Shown: positions 1 through 8,910 of the stretch, one piece after another
Layout: each line of letters starts with the position of its first letter
Numbering within the stretch: position 1 is the stretch's first letter
Source: Paenibacillus terrae
GTDB taxonomy: Bacteria; Bacillota; Bacilli; Paenibacillales; Paenibacillaceae
NCBI RefSeq assembly: GCF_000943545.1
Contig: NZ_JTHP01000051.1
Span: 1-50,214, forward strand
Reading direction: 5' to 3'
DNA: 50,214 nt
Notes under the pieces: generated by a model
Told to the model about the DNA's origin: nothing
Seen by the model: only the letters and a program-made list of their open reading frames with translations
Databases searched by the model: none
Translations under genes and position numbers: made by a program

Positions 1-574
1 ACACGACGACTATCGTTATAATCCGTCCATCCCGGGGTAAAGTAAGCATCGCCCACTCTTTGTCCATTTAACTCCAGTTCATACAGACCCAGGCTTGTAG
101 CATAAATGACTGCTTTTTTACTTTTCCCTCAACTGAAAAACATTTGGAAGTGGCAAAAGGAGCGCGTGTCTGAAACTCTTCATTTATGCTCCGCTCCTTC
201 ACCGTGATCCATTGTGCTTTCCAGTCCTGCTCATGGAGCAACCCCATCTCCCAAAAGCCGGACTCACTCCATTTCGATTCTTCTGGTTCTGTGTCACCCG
301 CTCCTTGAGCCCACACTTTTACCCGATAATAATATCTTTGTCCTGATTCCAGTGGAGGGCCTTCATATGGAAACAGAATGGATTGATCCGAATAGGCAAA
401 ATGATTCCAGATCAGCAGTTCAAAAGTGGGATTAACGGATACTTGCAATTGGAACCGTTTTTGTGAAACATACATTTTGTCAGATTCAATCTGCCAACTG
501 AGTCGCGGCTTTTTACAACCAAGTCCAATCGGATTATTTAAATGCTCGCATCTAAGCGCTTTCACTTTTAGCAT
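1..574 (-). pseudogene. alpha-L-rhamnosidase, N-terminal part, frameshifted and cut by the window edge
   Basis: The first 150 or so residues match the N-terminal beta-sandwich region of bacterial GH78 alpha-L-rhamnosidases, with the typical opening about a core LRCEHLNNPIGL and a later WKAQWI. The start at 574 has a good ribosome binding site (AGGGAGG). The frame ends early at 68 after an A6 run (plus-strand T run 114-119). If one more A were present, or if a -1 slip occurred, reading continues in another frame as AVIYATSLGLYELELNGQRV and on to base 1, which is the expected family continuation. So the gene is either broken, mis-sequenced or slipped at this run. The catalytic domain lies outside the window. 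The enzyme would release terminal rhamnose from plant glycosides or polysaccharides. A cre-like site upstream fits carbon catabolite control. Family assignment is fairly secure; functional status is not. Confidence 0.75.
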
Positions 575-619
575 TCTTATGTCCTCCCTGAGGTCTTCTT
601 TTGTATTTCTATACTTAAA

Positions 620-634
620 TTAAAACGCTTTCAT
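620..634 (-). promoter_or_regulatory. cre-like CcpA site upstream of the rhamnosidase gene
   Basis: On the minus strand the sequence ATGAAAGCGTTTTAA fits the catabolite-responsive element WTGNAANCGNWNNCW at all but one fixed position. It lies 46-60 bp upstream of the rhamnosidase start, a usual place for CcpA repression of a sugar-degrading gene. The assignment is by motif only. Confidence 0.5.
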
Positions 635-769
635 CGATTATGCGTCAATGTTGTATCCATGCATGTTATATGCTTGATTTACAGGTGTTGAAATTCCACC
701 CCTTATATTGAATCTTAAAATGGATCTATTAGAAAAATATGTACGTTTTCAAAGCAGCACTCCTTAAAA

Positions 770-802
770 AAGCCTGAATCCGTTTGGGGCGGATTCAGGC
801 TT
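770..802 (-). terminator. Rho-independent terminator after the dpp operon
   Basis: A perfect 13-bp stem (AAGCCTGAATCCG with CGGATTCAGGCTT, loop of 7) is followed on the minus strand by a T-rich run. It sits about 40 bp past the stop of the last ABC ATPase gene. It could also stop plus-strand transcription, because T-rich sequence follows on that side too. Confidence 0.85.
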
Positions 803-842
803 GAATTTTACTATAAAGTATATTTATTCTTTTTTAGCTAGC

Positions 843-1844
843 TTATGCCTGTCCGGCTATCACTTGTTCCGGCGTGGAGGTCGGGTACAAGTGGCAGGCG
901 ACCTGCCGACCCGGTGCAGCTTCGGCAAAGATTGGCTGTACTTTGCTGCAAATGTCCATGGCTGCCGGGCAGCGGTTGTGAAACGCGCAGCCGCTGGGCG
1001 GATTTTCCGGGCTCGGCACATCGCCTTTAAGCACGATCCGGTCCCGTTCCGCTTCTGGATCGGCTACAGGTACCGCAGACATCAACGCCTTCGTATACGG
1101 ATGCAGCGGCTCCTTGAACATTTCTTTGGTCGGTGCGAGTTCGACTAGCTTGCCCAGGTACATCACACCAACGCGATCGCTAATAAATTTGACGACCGAC
1201 AGATCATGGGAAATGAACATATACGTCAGGTCGTACTGTTTTTGCAAGTCCTTCATCAGGTTGAGCACCTGCGCCTGAATGGACACATCGAGCGCTGAGA
1301 CCGGCTCGTCACAAACGATAAATTTGGGATTGAGCGCCAGTGCCCTTGCAATCCCGATCCGCTGACGTTGACCGCCCGAAAACTCATGCGGGTAACGATG
1401 AGCGTGATAAGGGGACAATCCGACTACTTCGAGTAGGTTTTCTACACGCTCTTTGAGCTGTGCTTTGCTCAACTTTTCATGGGTGATGAGCGGTTCTTCC
1501 AGCACCTGCTGTACCGTCCATCTTGGATCAAGTGAAGCAAACGGGTCCTGAAACACCATCTGCATATCCGTTCTGAATTTGCGCAGTTGCTCGTTATTTA
1601 GCTTCCGTATATCCGTACCGTTAAACAGAATCTCTCCATCGGTTGGTTCAATCAATCTGAGGATTGCTCGACCGGTTGTAGATTTTCCACAGCCGGATTC
1701 CCCCACGATTGCCAGGGTTTCACCCTGCTGTACAGTCAGGTTAATACCATCCACCGCTTTGACTGCTCCCACTTGTTTGGAAAAAAGTCCTTTTTTGAGC
1801 GGATAGTGTTTTTTCAGATTACGTAATTCAAGCAGTGTACTCAT
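843..1844 (-). CDS. dppF: dipeptide/oligopeptide ABC transporter ATP-binding protein, DppF/OppF type
   Basis: This 333-residue cytoplasmic ATPase powers peptide uptake together with the DppD-type ATPase encoded just upstream. It shows Walker A GESGCGKST near residues 48-56, a Q-loop region with MVFQDPFASLDPR, the ABC signature FSGGQRQR and Walker B FIVCDEPVSALD. The C-terminal oligopeptide-transporter extension is present, with a Cys-rich end (CAFHNRC, CSK, ACHL) like that of Opp/Dpp ATPases. I chose the ATG at 1844 because it has AGGAGGG 7 bases before it and gives the conserved N-terminus MSTLLELRNLKKHYP; a longer in-frame reading up to 2027 only shadows the upstream gene. The start overlaps the stop of dppD by 17 bases, so translation is probably coupled. 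It is the last gene of the seven-gene operon. Confidence 0.93.
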   Translation of the reverse strand: MSTLLELRNLKKHYPLKKGLFSKQVGAVKAVDGINLTVQQGETLAIVGESGCGKSTTGRAILRLIEPTDGEILFNGTDIRKLNNEQLRKFRTDMQMVFQDPFASLDPRWTVQQVLEEPLITHEKLSKAQLKERVENLLEVVGLSPYHAHRYPHEFSGGQRQRIGIARALALNPKFIVCDEPVSALDVSIQAQVLNLMKDLQKQYDLTYMFISHDLSVVKFISDRVGVMYLGKLVELAPTKEMFKEPLHPYTKALMSAVPVADPEAERDRIVLKGDVPSPENPPSGCAFHNRCPAAMDICSKVQPIFAEAAPGRQVACHLYPTSTPEQVIAGQA

Positions 1845-2817
1845 GATATCCCTCCTGCTGTAGCAAGCAGCGGCTTTTGTGCCCAGGTTCCACTTCCACA
1901 AGCCCCGGGGCCTCTGCAAGGCAAATTTCTTTGGCAAACTGACAGCGTGGTGCAAAACGGCAGCCTTTTGGCATATCGAGCGGGTTGGGAACCTGGCCCG
2001 GAATGGAAGCCAGACGCTCCTGATCACTGTTCAATTGCGGCAATGATGCTAACAGACTTTGTGTATATGGATGCTTGGGAGCTTTAAAAAGCGTTTTGAC
2101 ATCCGTTTCTTCCACCACCTGCCCGGCGTACATAATAACCACCCGATCACACATTTCAGCTACAACGCCAAGGTCATGGGTAATCATCAGAATGGAAGTT
2201 CCTTCGGACTTTTGCAGGTCACGCATCAAATCAAGGATTTGCGCCTGAATGGTCACGTCGAGTGCCGTGGTCGGCTCATCCGCGATCAGCAGCTTCGGAT
2301 TGCAGACCATTGCCATTGCAATCATAACCCGCTGGCGCATCCCTCCCGAGAGCTCATGCGGATAAGAAACGGCTACTTTCTCTGGGCGTGGAATACCAAC
2401 TTTCGTCAACATTTCCACGGCCATGTCCTTGGCTTTATGTTTACTTACACCGTGATGGTATCTGGCAGATTCGGCAATTTGTTTACCGATTTTGAACACG
2501 GGATTCAGCGAGGTCATAGGCTCCTGAAAAATCATAGCCATCTCATTGCCTCGAATTGAACGCATTTTCCGCTCTGAGTAATCCAGTATGTTTTCGCCGT
2601 TAAACCGCACTTCACCAGCAGCTACTTTCCCAAGCCCTTTGGGGAGAAGCTGCATAATGGAAAGGGAAGTGATGCTTTTGCCACACCCAGATTCCCCAAC
2701 GATTCCAAGTGTTTCCCCTTTGCCAACCGACAGATCGACGCCATCCACTGCCCGGATGGTACCCGCCGCAGTCTCGAACTCTGTGCGGAGATTGGTTACT
2801 TCAAGCAATTGTGCCAT
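1828..2817 (-). CDS. dppD: dipeptide/oligopeptide ABC transporter ATP-binding protein, DppD/OppD type
   Basis: This 329-residue protein is the partner ATPase of the peptide importer. Walker A GESGCGKSI lies near residues 41-49, followed by QEPMTSLNP, signature LSGGMRQR and Walker B LLIADEPTTALD. The C-terminal part has the oligopeptide-transporter extension with cysteines in CRFAPRCQFAKEIC. The ATG at 2817 is preferred, giving MAQLLEVTNLRTEF, with a purine-rich AGGAGGGGG upstream. A GTG at 2844 is possible but has no good ribosome binding site. The ORF follows the DUF1177 gene after about 60 bases and overlaps dppF. Length and motif order are normal for the family. Confidence 0.93.
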   Translation of the reverse strand: MAQLLEVTNLRTEFETAAGTIRAVDGVDLSVGKGETLGIVGESGCGKSITSLSIMQLLPKGLGKVAAGEVRFNGENILDYSERKMRSIRGNEMAMIFQEPMTSLNPVFKIGKQIAESARYHHGVSKHKAKDMAVEMLTKVGIPRPEKVAVSYPHELSGGMRQRVMIAMAMVCNPKLLIADEPTTALDVTIQAQILDLMRDLQKSEGTSILMITHDLGVVAEMCDRVVIMYAGQVVEETDVKTLFKAPKHPYTQSLLASLPQLNSDQERLASIPGQVPNPLDMPKGCRFAPRCQFAKEICLAEAPGLVEVEPGHKSRCLLQQEGYHEYTA

Positions 2818-2876
2818 GTCCTCTTCCCCCTCCTTGTCCATCACGAATCTTCACGTTTTTATCTAAAAGGACGAGT

Positions 2877-3812
2877 CTATTCGGACTTGCCCATCGTTTG
2901 CAGATGCTTCATGTCTCCGTACAGCTTGGTGATATGTTGAAATTCTTTTTCCGAATGAAAAGAGCATTGGCCGCGTCCATAGGCCTTGGCTGTTTCCACA
3001 GCCACTTTAGCAGCCAGCGAAATATCGCCTTCGTGGCTTGCACCCGTTGCACTGCCTGGTACGGGGGCGGCTGCGGTAATTGCTACACCCACAACCGGGG
3101 CCGAGGTTGCCACCGCTGGCTGCAAAATGCTGTTGATATGATACAGATCATTGCCGTAAGGTGTAATATCCTGCGTGGTCACAGCAAAAGTAACACACGG
3201 TTCGCCGGTTACGGTCTGCACAATATCGACAAGGTCTTCACTGATCCGCAACACGTAGCCCTCACGTACGGTAGGGGAAATAGCAATCCCTTTATGATTG
3301 ATGACACGATTCCCTTTTGTGGTATCAATCGACAGAATGGCTTCCATCTCGGGAGTCACTTCGTAGTTGTTCATAGTCAAAATATCTACTGGCGAATCCA
3401 TAAATGGAACCGGATCATGCGGCTGGGTAGGTGCATCCGGGCAAATGTGTGTACAGATAATCACGTCGCCGTCCAGCACATCACCTTTGGACTGCATAGA
3501 CAAAAGCTTGGCTGCTGCTGAAATCGCTGCTGCCGCGCCATCACCATCAGATACAAATCCGATCATTTCCGGACGTGCTCCAAGTCCGCCAAGACGACCA
3601 ATCACACCCAGGGTTGGGCAATCGCCACCGCGAATACGACCGTTTTTTCCGGCAATAACAACTTTGATAAAATCCGTAGAGCCTTTCTGACCCTCAACGG
3701 TTGTGACGCTGATGTCCGCTTGACCCAGTTGTTCCAGATAAGCTTTTACTTCCGCCCCGCTAGCGGACGGGCTGTCCAAAAGATCATATACCTCGTAAAC
3801 TTGTTTCATCAT
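2877..3812 (-). CDS. DUF1177 family protein
   Basis: This 311-residue protein resembles the DUF1177 family, whose biochemical role is not established to my knowledge. Visible features are glycine-rich stretches (GVIGRLGGLG, GDGAAAA), the segment CTHICPDAPTQPHDPVPFM, and a run of small residues (TSAPVVGVAITAAAPVPGSATG). There is no signal peptide or membrane segment, so it is probably cytoplasmic. It lies between an M20 peptidase gene (15 bases apart) and the dppD ATPase gene, inside a peptide transporter operon. That setting suggests a role in handling the imported peptide or its product. The start at 3812 (or the next ATG at 3809) follows GGGGAG. Confidence 0.75.
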   Translation of the reverse strand: MMKQVYEVYDLLDSPSASGAEVKAYLEQLGQADISVTTVEGQKGSTDFIKVVIAGKNGRIRGGDCPTLGVIGRLGGLGARPEMIGFVSDGDGAAAAISAAAKLLSMQSKGDVLDGDVIICTHICPDAPTQPHDPVPFMDSPVDILTMNNYEVTPEMEAILSIDTTKGNRVINHKGIAISPTVREGYVLRISEDLVDIVQTVTGEPCVTFAVTTQDITPYGNDLYHINSILQPAVATSAPVVGVAITAAAPVPGSATGASHEGDISLAAKVAVETAKAYGRGQCSFHSEKEFQHITKLYGDMKHLQTMGKSE

Positions 3813-3826
3813 ACGTCTAGCTCCCC

Positions 3827-5104
3827 TTAAGCTTCTGTTTTTGTTGTGTTCAGATATTTAAGCGCCGTCAAGGCGTATACTTTCGCGGATTGAATGATCT
3901 GCCATACCGGAGCTCTTTCGTTGAAGTTGTGGATGGTTCCCAGGTCGGCAGGTCCATATTGCAATACCGGAATATTATATTGGCGGAATGCACGTGCATC
4001 ACTGGTTGCCCACTGCAACACGCCATAGGCTTCTTTACCGCTAACCTCAGCGATGGAATCCACAAGATCATGCACAATCGGTTCGGTTGGCGGAGTCCAG
4101 TTGGCATTACCGAAAAACCCGAACTGCTTGGGTTCAACGTGAATGTCTACACTAGCAAGTAATTCTTTCGCTCTAGCCAGTACATCCCGGTGGTCTACAC
4201 CAAAAGGAACGCGGGAATCCACTTGTACCGTACAACGGTCGGCAACCACATTGACTTTGGTGCCCCCCTGAATCGTACCGATGTTCACTGTTACATGGTC
4301 AAAGGCTTGCCCATAAGCCGGGTTTTCCCGTTCGCTTACATAACGCTTGGAAATTTCAATGATCTCTTTGACTTCTTCCGGAATGTCTGGTTTGATATCC
4401 CACAGTTGTTGCAGGGCTTCAATTCCTCTGGCCGCTTTCAAAATAGCACTTTCACCTGCGATCGGTTGCAGACTGCCGTGACCCGGCGTACCTTCAACGG
4501 TAAACTCAAACCAGCAGCTTCCTTTTTGACCGATCGTCGGGTTTTGCGGGCCCGAAGGCTCTGCGATCACAGCAGCCGTTCCTTCAATCAGTTTTCTTTC
4601 CAGCACCCAAGGTACCCCAAGATGTCCCCCGGTTTCTTCGTCTGGAACAACCAGCAGCGACAATGCGCCCTCAAGCGGTACACCAAGTTTAGATAACAGT
4701 GCCACTGTAAAAATCAATCCACCCAGTCCGGCTTTCATGTCCGAAGCGCCGCGGCCAAGCAGATAGCCGTCACGAATTTCACCACAGAACGGATCAAAAT
4801 CCCAACGGGTACGATCCCCTGCCGGAACAACATCCGTATGTCCGCAGAAGATCAGTTTTTTTCCATCTACGGATTCAGTTCCATAGTCGGAAATAAGATT
4901 CCACATATTTGGCCCGGATTCATGTACAGTTGTTTCAATTCCCGCTTCTTTAAGGTAGTCCATAATAAACTGGCTGATTTCACGTGAATCACCTGGAGGA
5001 TTTTCCGAGGGAAACTGAATTAACCGCGAGCAAAGCTCAAGCAGTTCATCCTGCCGTTTTTCTATTTCATCAAGAACTAACGTTTTCCAATCTGTCATTT
5101 CCAT
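3827..5104 (-). CDS. M20 family metallopeptidase (ArgE/DapE-like)
   Basis: This 425-residue zinc-dependent amidohydrolase probably cleaves an imported dipeptide or acylated amino acid in the cytoplasm. Metal and catalytic motifs are in order: GHTDVVPAGD (His89, Asp91), GRGASDMKAG (Asp122), PDEETGG (Glu156-Glu157) and a late IHNFNE that supplies the last His. The dimerisation-domain GTPGHGS motif is also present. Length is normal for the family. The start at 5104 has AAGGGG upstream; an in-frame ATG two codons later is an alternative. The gene sits between the substrate-binding protein gene and the DUF1177 gene. The ArgE/DapE label describes family resemblance only; the true substrate is unknown. 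Confidence 0.85.
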   Translation of the reverse strand: MEMTDWKTLVLDEIEKRQDELLELCSRLIQFPSENPPGDSREISQFIMDYLKEAGIETTVHESGPNMWNLISDYGTESVDGKKLIFCGHTDVVPAGDRTRWDFDPFCGEIRDGYLLGRGASDMKAGLGGLIFTVALLSKLGVPLEGALSLLVVPDEETGGHLGVPWVLERKLIEGTAAVIAEPSGPQNPTIGQKGSCWFEFTVEGTPGHGSLQPIAGESAILKAARGIEALQQLWDIKPDIPEEVKEIIEISKRYVSERENPAYGQAFDHVTVNIGTIQGGTKVNVVADRCTVQVDSRVPFGVDHRDVLARAKELLASVDIHVEPKQFGFFGNANWTPPTEPIVHDLVDSIAEVSGKEAYGVLQWATSDARAFRQYNIPVLQYGPADLGTIHNFNERAPVWQIIQSAKVYALTALKYLNTTKTEA

Positions 5105-5188
5105 TCAACCCCTTCACGTTTTCCATATAGCTAACTGAACCCTTACTTTCCATACAGATCAGCTTCATACTTCAGGTGTAAAATGATA

Positions 5189-5214
5189 GCCTTCGGCTGT
5201 AAGAAACCGAAGGC
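5189..5214 (-). other. intra-operon hairpin after the binding-protein gene
   Basis: An 8-bp perfect inverted repeat (GCCTTCGG and CCGAAGGC, loop of 10) lies 20 bases past the stop of the binding-protein gene. On the minus strand only a short ATCATTTTA follows, so it is a weak terminator at best. Such a hairpin often protects or attenuates mRNA, so that the binding protein is made in excess over downstream genes; here that is inference. Confidence 0.5.
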
Positions 5215-5234
5215 ATCAGGGTAAGATGAGCAAC

Positions 5235-6827
5235 TTACTCTTTATTCAATGAGTAGAATCGGATCACTTCATCCGGGTAGTAAACATATCCAGTGACGTC
5301 TTTGCCCATGCCAACAACCCGATTGTATTCATACAGGTACGCCCAAGGCGAATCTTGATTGATAAGTTCTTGTGCTTTGCCATACAGTTCTTTTCGTTTA
5401 TTTCCATCTTGCTCTTTGCCTGCTTGCTCCCACAGCTTATCCACTTCTGGATTAGCGTAATGGATATAGTTCGAGGAACCACCGCTGTACATCAGGAATC
5501 CAAGATGGTAACCCGGGTCATTGACGAAGGAGGTCCATTTGGAGATGTATGCTGTCAGGTTGCCTTCTCGTTGTTGTTCAAGGAACTGTGCACGGGCAAC
5601 GTTGACAACGTTCATTTTCACGCCGATTTTGGCAAGCTCAGCCTGGATTAATACGGCGTCATCCGCCCAATCCTGGAAGCCCGAGCCTAGGGTCAGGTCA
5701 AAGCTAAACCCATTAGGATAACCCGCTTCTGTAAGGAGTTGTTTCGCTTTAGTCAGGTCGTGCTTATAGCTGTAACCTGCATCACTATAGCCAGGTGTGT
5801 TACTTGCCACAGAACTCTTCATTTGTTTGGCTTGACCGTACATGACGTCATCGATCAATTGCTCGTAAGGTACAGCATAAGAGATCGCTTGACGTACTTT
5901 TGGATCATTAAAAGGTTTGACTTTATTGTTCATGGCGAAATACAAAATCCGGTTACTTGCATTGGATTGAACCTTCAGATCGGTGTTGCTTTCCAGCTTC
6001 GAGACGTCTTTTGCAGGAATTTCAATCGCCATGTCGACGTCACCTTTATCCAGCAGTAATACACGGTTAGAAGCTTCTTTGGTAAACTTCATCGTAACTT
6101 TGCTTAATTTTGGTGCACCTTGCCAGTAACTCGCATTAGCATTGAAGACAGCTTCTGATGCAGGGTCCCATTTTTCAAGCTTGAACGGACCGGAGCCTGC
6201 CGCATGTGTTTTCAAATACTCGCCATCGCCCTTTTCTTTGACAAGCACGTCATCCACGATAGAGAAGTTATACAAAGACAGAATTTGCAGGAACATATGA
6301 TTAGGCTGGGACAATGTAATGATAACGGTGTGCTCATCCGGCGCTGTAGCGGTTTTGATAGAGCTCATACCATAAAGGAAGCTACCAGAATCAGAATTTT
6401 TAAGCCGCTCCAAGGAATACAACACGGAATTGGCAGTCATCGGATTGCCACTTTGGAATTTAACGTCTTTACGCAGATGCATTGTATAGGTCATGTTATC
6501 AGCGGAAACATCCCATTTCTCAGCCAGCATGGGCTTAATTGCTTCTGTATCTGCCACTTCACCACTGTCCGTAGATTTTTTTCCGTAGGTCACAAGCTGA
6601 TCATAGAGCGCAAGCACAAGGGTGTCCGATGTAAGATCACTTGCTTCAGCAGGGTCCATGGTTGACCCTCCCTCCGAGTAAGCAAGTGTAATTGCTTTTG
6701 GTGGGGATGAGGCATCTGCGCCTTTCTCTCCAGATGAAGCGGACGGGCTATTGGCATTGCTTGCGCAGCCTGCCGTCCAAAGCAACGTAGACAAGACGAC
6801 AATTAGAGAAAGACTTTTTTTCAACAT
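5235..6827 (-). CDS. dppA: peptide ABC transporter substrate-binding lipoprotein (SBP family 5)
   Basis: This 530-residue protein is the extracellular receptor that captures peptide for the DppBCDF-type importer. It begins with a lipoprotein signal peptide (LWTAGC, lipid-modified Cys21) and a Ser/Ala-rich linker, followed by the family 5 solute-binding fold. Typical motifs include GGSTMDPAEASD, LAEKWDVSADNMTYTMHLR, FQSGNPMTA and PKVRQAISYAVP. The start at 6827 follows AAGGGGAG at 9 bases. It lies 34 bases after the dppC-type gene, and a hairpin follows its stop. Ligand specificity cannot be read from sequence; the linked M20 peptidase points to a dipeptide-like substrate. Confidence 0.9.
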   Translation of the reverse strand: MLKKSLSLIVVLSTLLWTAGCASNANSPSASSGEKGADASSPPKAITLAYSEGGSTMDPAEASDLTSDTLVLALYDQLVTYGKKSTDSGEVADTEAIKPMLAEKWDVSADNMTYTMHLRKDVKFQSGNPMTANSVLYSLERLKNSDSGSFLYGMSSIKTATAPDEHTVIITLSQPNHMFLQILSLYNFSIVDDVLVKEKGDGEYLKTHAAGSGPFKLEKWDPASEAVFNANASYWQGAPKLSKVTMKFTKEASNRVLLLDKGDVDMAIEIPAKDVSKLESNTDLKVQSNASNRILYFAMNNKVKPFNDPKVRQAISYAVPYEQLIDDVMYGQAKQMKSSVASNTPGYSDAGYSYKHDLTKAKQLLTEAGYPNGFSFDLTLGSGFQDWADDAVLIQAELAKIGVKMNVVNVARAQFLEQQREGNLTAYISKWTSFVNDPGYHLGFLMYSGGSSNYIHYANPEVDKLWEQAGKEQDGNKRKELYGKAQELINQDSPWAYLYEYNRVVGMGKDVTGYVYYPDEVIRFYSLNKE

Positions 6828-6861
6828 GGCTTACGTTCTCCCCTTTGATGATCTATTATTT

Positions 6862-7770
6862 TTATTTGCTAGAGCGCAGTCTAGGATCAAGCACATCCCG
6901 CAAACCGTCTCCAAGCAAATTGAAGCCCAAAATAGCTGTCGCGATTCCAAGACCCGGGAAGGTCACAATCCACCACTCACCGGAAATGATATACGCTCGC
7001 CCTTCTGAAATCATCGCGCCCCACTCGGCAATCGGGGGTTTGACGCCAAGACCGAGGAAGCTGAGACTGGCAGAGGTCAGGATGGCAAAGCCCATCCCCA
7101 GCGTTGCATTCACAAGCAGTGGAGCAAGCGCATTGGGTAGAATGTGGCGAAACAAGATGGTTCGGTTGGTTACACCAATGGCCCGGCTGGCCTCAACAAA
7201 CTCCTTTTCCCGTAGAGAAATGGTTTGTCCGTGAATCAGTCTGGCGAATTCGGGTATGCCTACAATCCCCACGGCGATAAGTGCGCTCATCAGTCCTGGT
7301 CCCATGGCCGCAGCGATCGCCATGGCGAGTACCAGCGATGGAAAAGCAAGCAGGATATCCATACAGCGCATAATAATGCTGCCCATTCGACCGCCGTAGA
7401 AGCCAGCGATGGCTCCAAGCGGTACGCCGATGATAAATGAGATCGACACGGCGATCATTCCGGTCCATATGCTGATTCTCGCTCCATAAATAACACGGCT
7501 GAGAATGTCACGTCCGTAATTATCGGTCCCAAACCAATGTTCTGCACTTGGCGGCAGCAGCTTGTTAGCCGGGTCGGTTACGTAAGGATCATGTGGAACG
7601 ATCCATGATGAGAGGATCGCGATCAGCGTCCACCCCACAATAAAGATGAATCCGATTAAAGCGAGTTTGTTGCCAAACAACAATTGCCAAAAGGTCTTTC
7701 TTTTCGGTATAGCGGCTGCATTGGGCTGAGGTACAGCCGCTTTTGCTACCAAATCACTTGCAGTGCTCAT
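6862..7770 (-). CDS. dppC: dipeptide ABC transporter permease, DppC/OppC type
   Basis: This 302-residue inner-membrane protein forms half of the transport channel. It has an N-terminal cytoplasmic tail and a first membrane helix (FGNKLALIGFIFIVGW), then the motif DPYVTDPANKLLPPSAEHWFG and GTDNYGRDILSR typical of DppC/OppC. The EAA loop follows (EFVEASRAIGVTNRTILFRHILPNAL). About six membrane helices are visible. The ATG at 7770 follows GGGGAGG at 7 bases. The gene is 36 bases after dppB, in the same operon. Confidence 0.93.
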   Translation of the reverse strand: MSTASDLVAKAAVPQPNAAAIPKRKTFWQLLFGNKLALIGFIFIVGWTLIAILSSWIVPHDPYVTDPANKLLPPSAEHWFGTDNYGRDILSRVIYGARISIWTGMIAVSISFIIGVPLGAIAGFYGGRMGSIIMRCMDILLAFPSLVLAMAIAAAMGPGLMSALIAVGIVGIPEFARLIHGQTISLREKEFVEASRAIGVTNRTILFRHILPNALAPLLVNATLGMGFAILTSASLSFLGLGVKPPIAEWGAMISEGRAYIISGEWWIVTFPGLGIATAILGFNLLGDGLRDVLDPRLRSSK

Positions 7771-7806
7771 CCAAGTACCTCCCCTTACTTTTTATGCTTT
7801 GTGTCA

Positions 7807-8817
7807 TTATTCGTACCGGATACGCGGATCAATCAATCCGTAAACCAGGTCGACTCCAAGGTTGATAAAGCTGTAAATCAGCGCACTCACTAAGGTAAAA
7901 GCTTGAATGGGCGCGTAATCAGCGGCCAAAATGGAATCCGTCACATAACTGCCGACTCCCGGCCAGGTAAAGATGGTTTCCGTAATAACCGCCCCGCCAA
8001 TCAGATAGCCGACCTGCAAGCCAAGTACGGTAAGTGTCGGAATAAAAGCGTTAATCAGAGCGTGCTTGTAAATGACTACTCCCTCACGCAGACCTTTGGC
8101 TCTGGCCGTGCGGACAAAATCCTGCCCGATGACCTCCAACATGCTGGAACGCATCATCCGTGCCACAATCGCCATCGTACCTGTACTTAGGCAGATTGCT
8201 GGCAGGACTAAATGGGATAAACTGCTTTTTAAAGCTACAAAATCACCAGTCATCAAACTATCGATTACATAAAGTCCCGTAATGTTTGTTGGTGGATTGA
8301 TGTCACCGCTGATTCGGCCCATTGGCGCCGGAGCAATGCCCCATTTGGCATAAAAAATATAAATGAACAACAGTCCGATCCAGAAGATGGGCATACAAGC
8401 CCCAATCAGAGAAAACACACGCGAAATGTGGTCTACAATCGACTCTTTGCGAGTGGCCGCCAGAATGCCGATCGGGATCGCAACCAGGATCGCAATAATC
8501 AAGCTTGCCAGCGCCAGCTCAATGGTTGCCGGAAACCGGGTAGCAAAATCACTCGCCACCGATTGCCCGGTGTGGTAGGCCTGGCCCAGATCACCCTGGA
8601 ACAATCCGCCTACATAATGAAAGAATTGAATGTACTTCGGTTGATCCAGTCCCATGCTGCTGCGAATATTTTCAATCGTCTCAGGTGTAGCCTGTTCCCC
8701 CGCAAGCATCACGGCAGGATCACCCGGAAGCACTCTCGAGATAATGAATGTAATGACGATAATACCAAGCAGTGCCGGAATCATTTGAATCAATCGACGT
8801 AGTGTGTAAACGGCCAC
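7807..8817 (-). CDS. dppB: dipeptide ABC transporter permease, DppB/OppB type
   Basis: This 336-residue membrane protein is the first gene of the operon and forms the other half of the channel. It shows the usual DppB start (MAVYTLRRLIQMIPALLGI), FIISRVLPGDPAVMLAG, the G-L-D-Q-P segment and the EAA loop (DFVRTARAKGLREGVVIYKHAL). The start is GTG at 8817, supported by AGGGGGG at about 9 bases. Roughly six membrane helices are visible. The region just upstream carries three operator-like palindromes, so the whole operon is probably under one regulator. Confidence 0.93.
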   Translation of the reverse strand: MAVYTLRRLIQMIPALLGIIVITFIISRVLPGDPAVMLAGEQATPETIENIRSSMGLDQPKYIQFFHYVGGLFQGDLGQAYHTGQSVASDFATRFPATIELALASLIIAILVAIPIGILAATRKESIVDHISRVFSLIGACMPIFWIGLLFIYIFYAKWGIAPAPMGRISGDINPPTNITGLYVIDSLMTGDFVALKSSLSHLVLPAICLSTGTMAIVARMMRSSMLEVIGQDFVRTARAKGLREGVVIYKHALINAFIPTLTVLGLQVGYLIGGAVITETIFTWPGVGSYVTDSILAADYAPIQAFTLVSALIYSFINLGVDLVYGLIDPRIRYE

Positions 8818-8910
8818 AGCCTGTCCCCCCTTGTTCTTATTCCCATGTTTTCTTTTTTGTCATCTTTTTTATCATCACTTGTTATTTTGATTAATTGTAC
8901 TAAGGAACAG

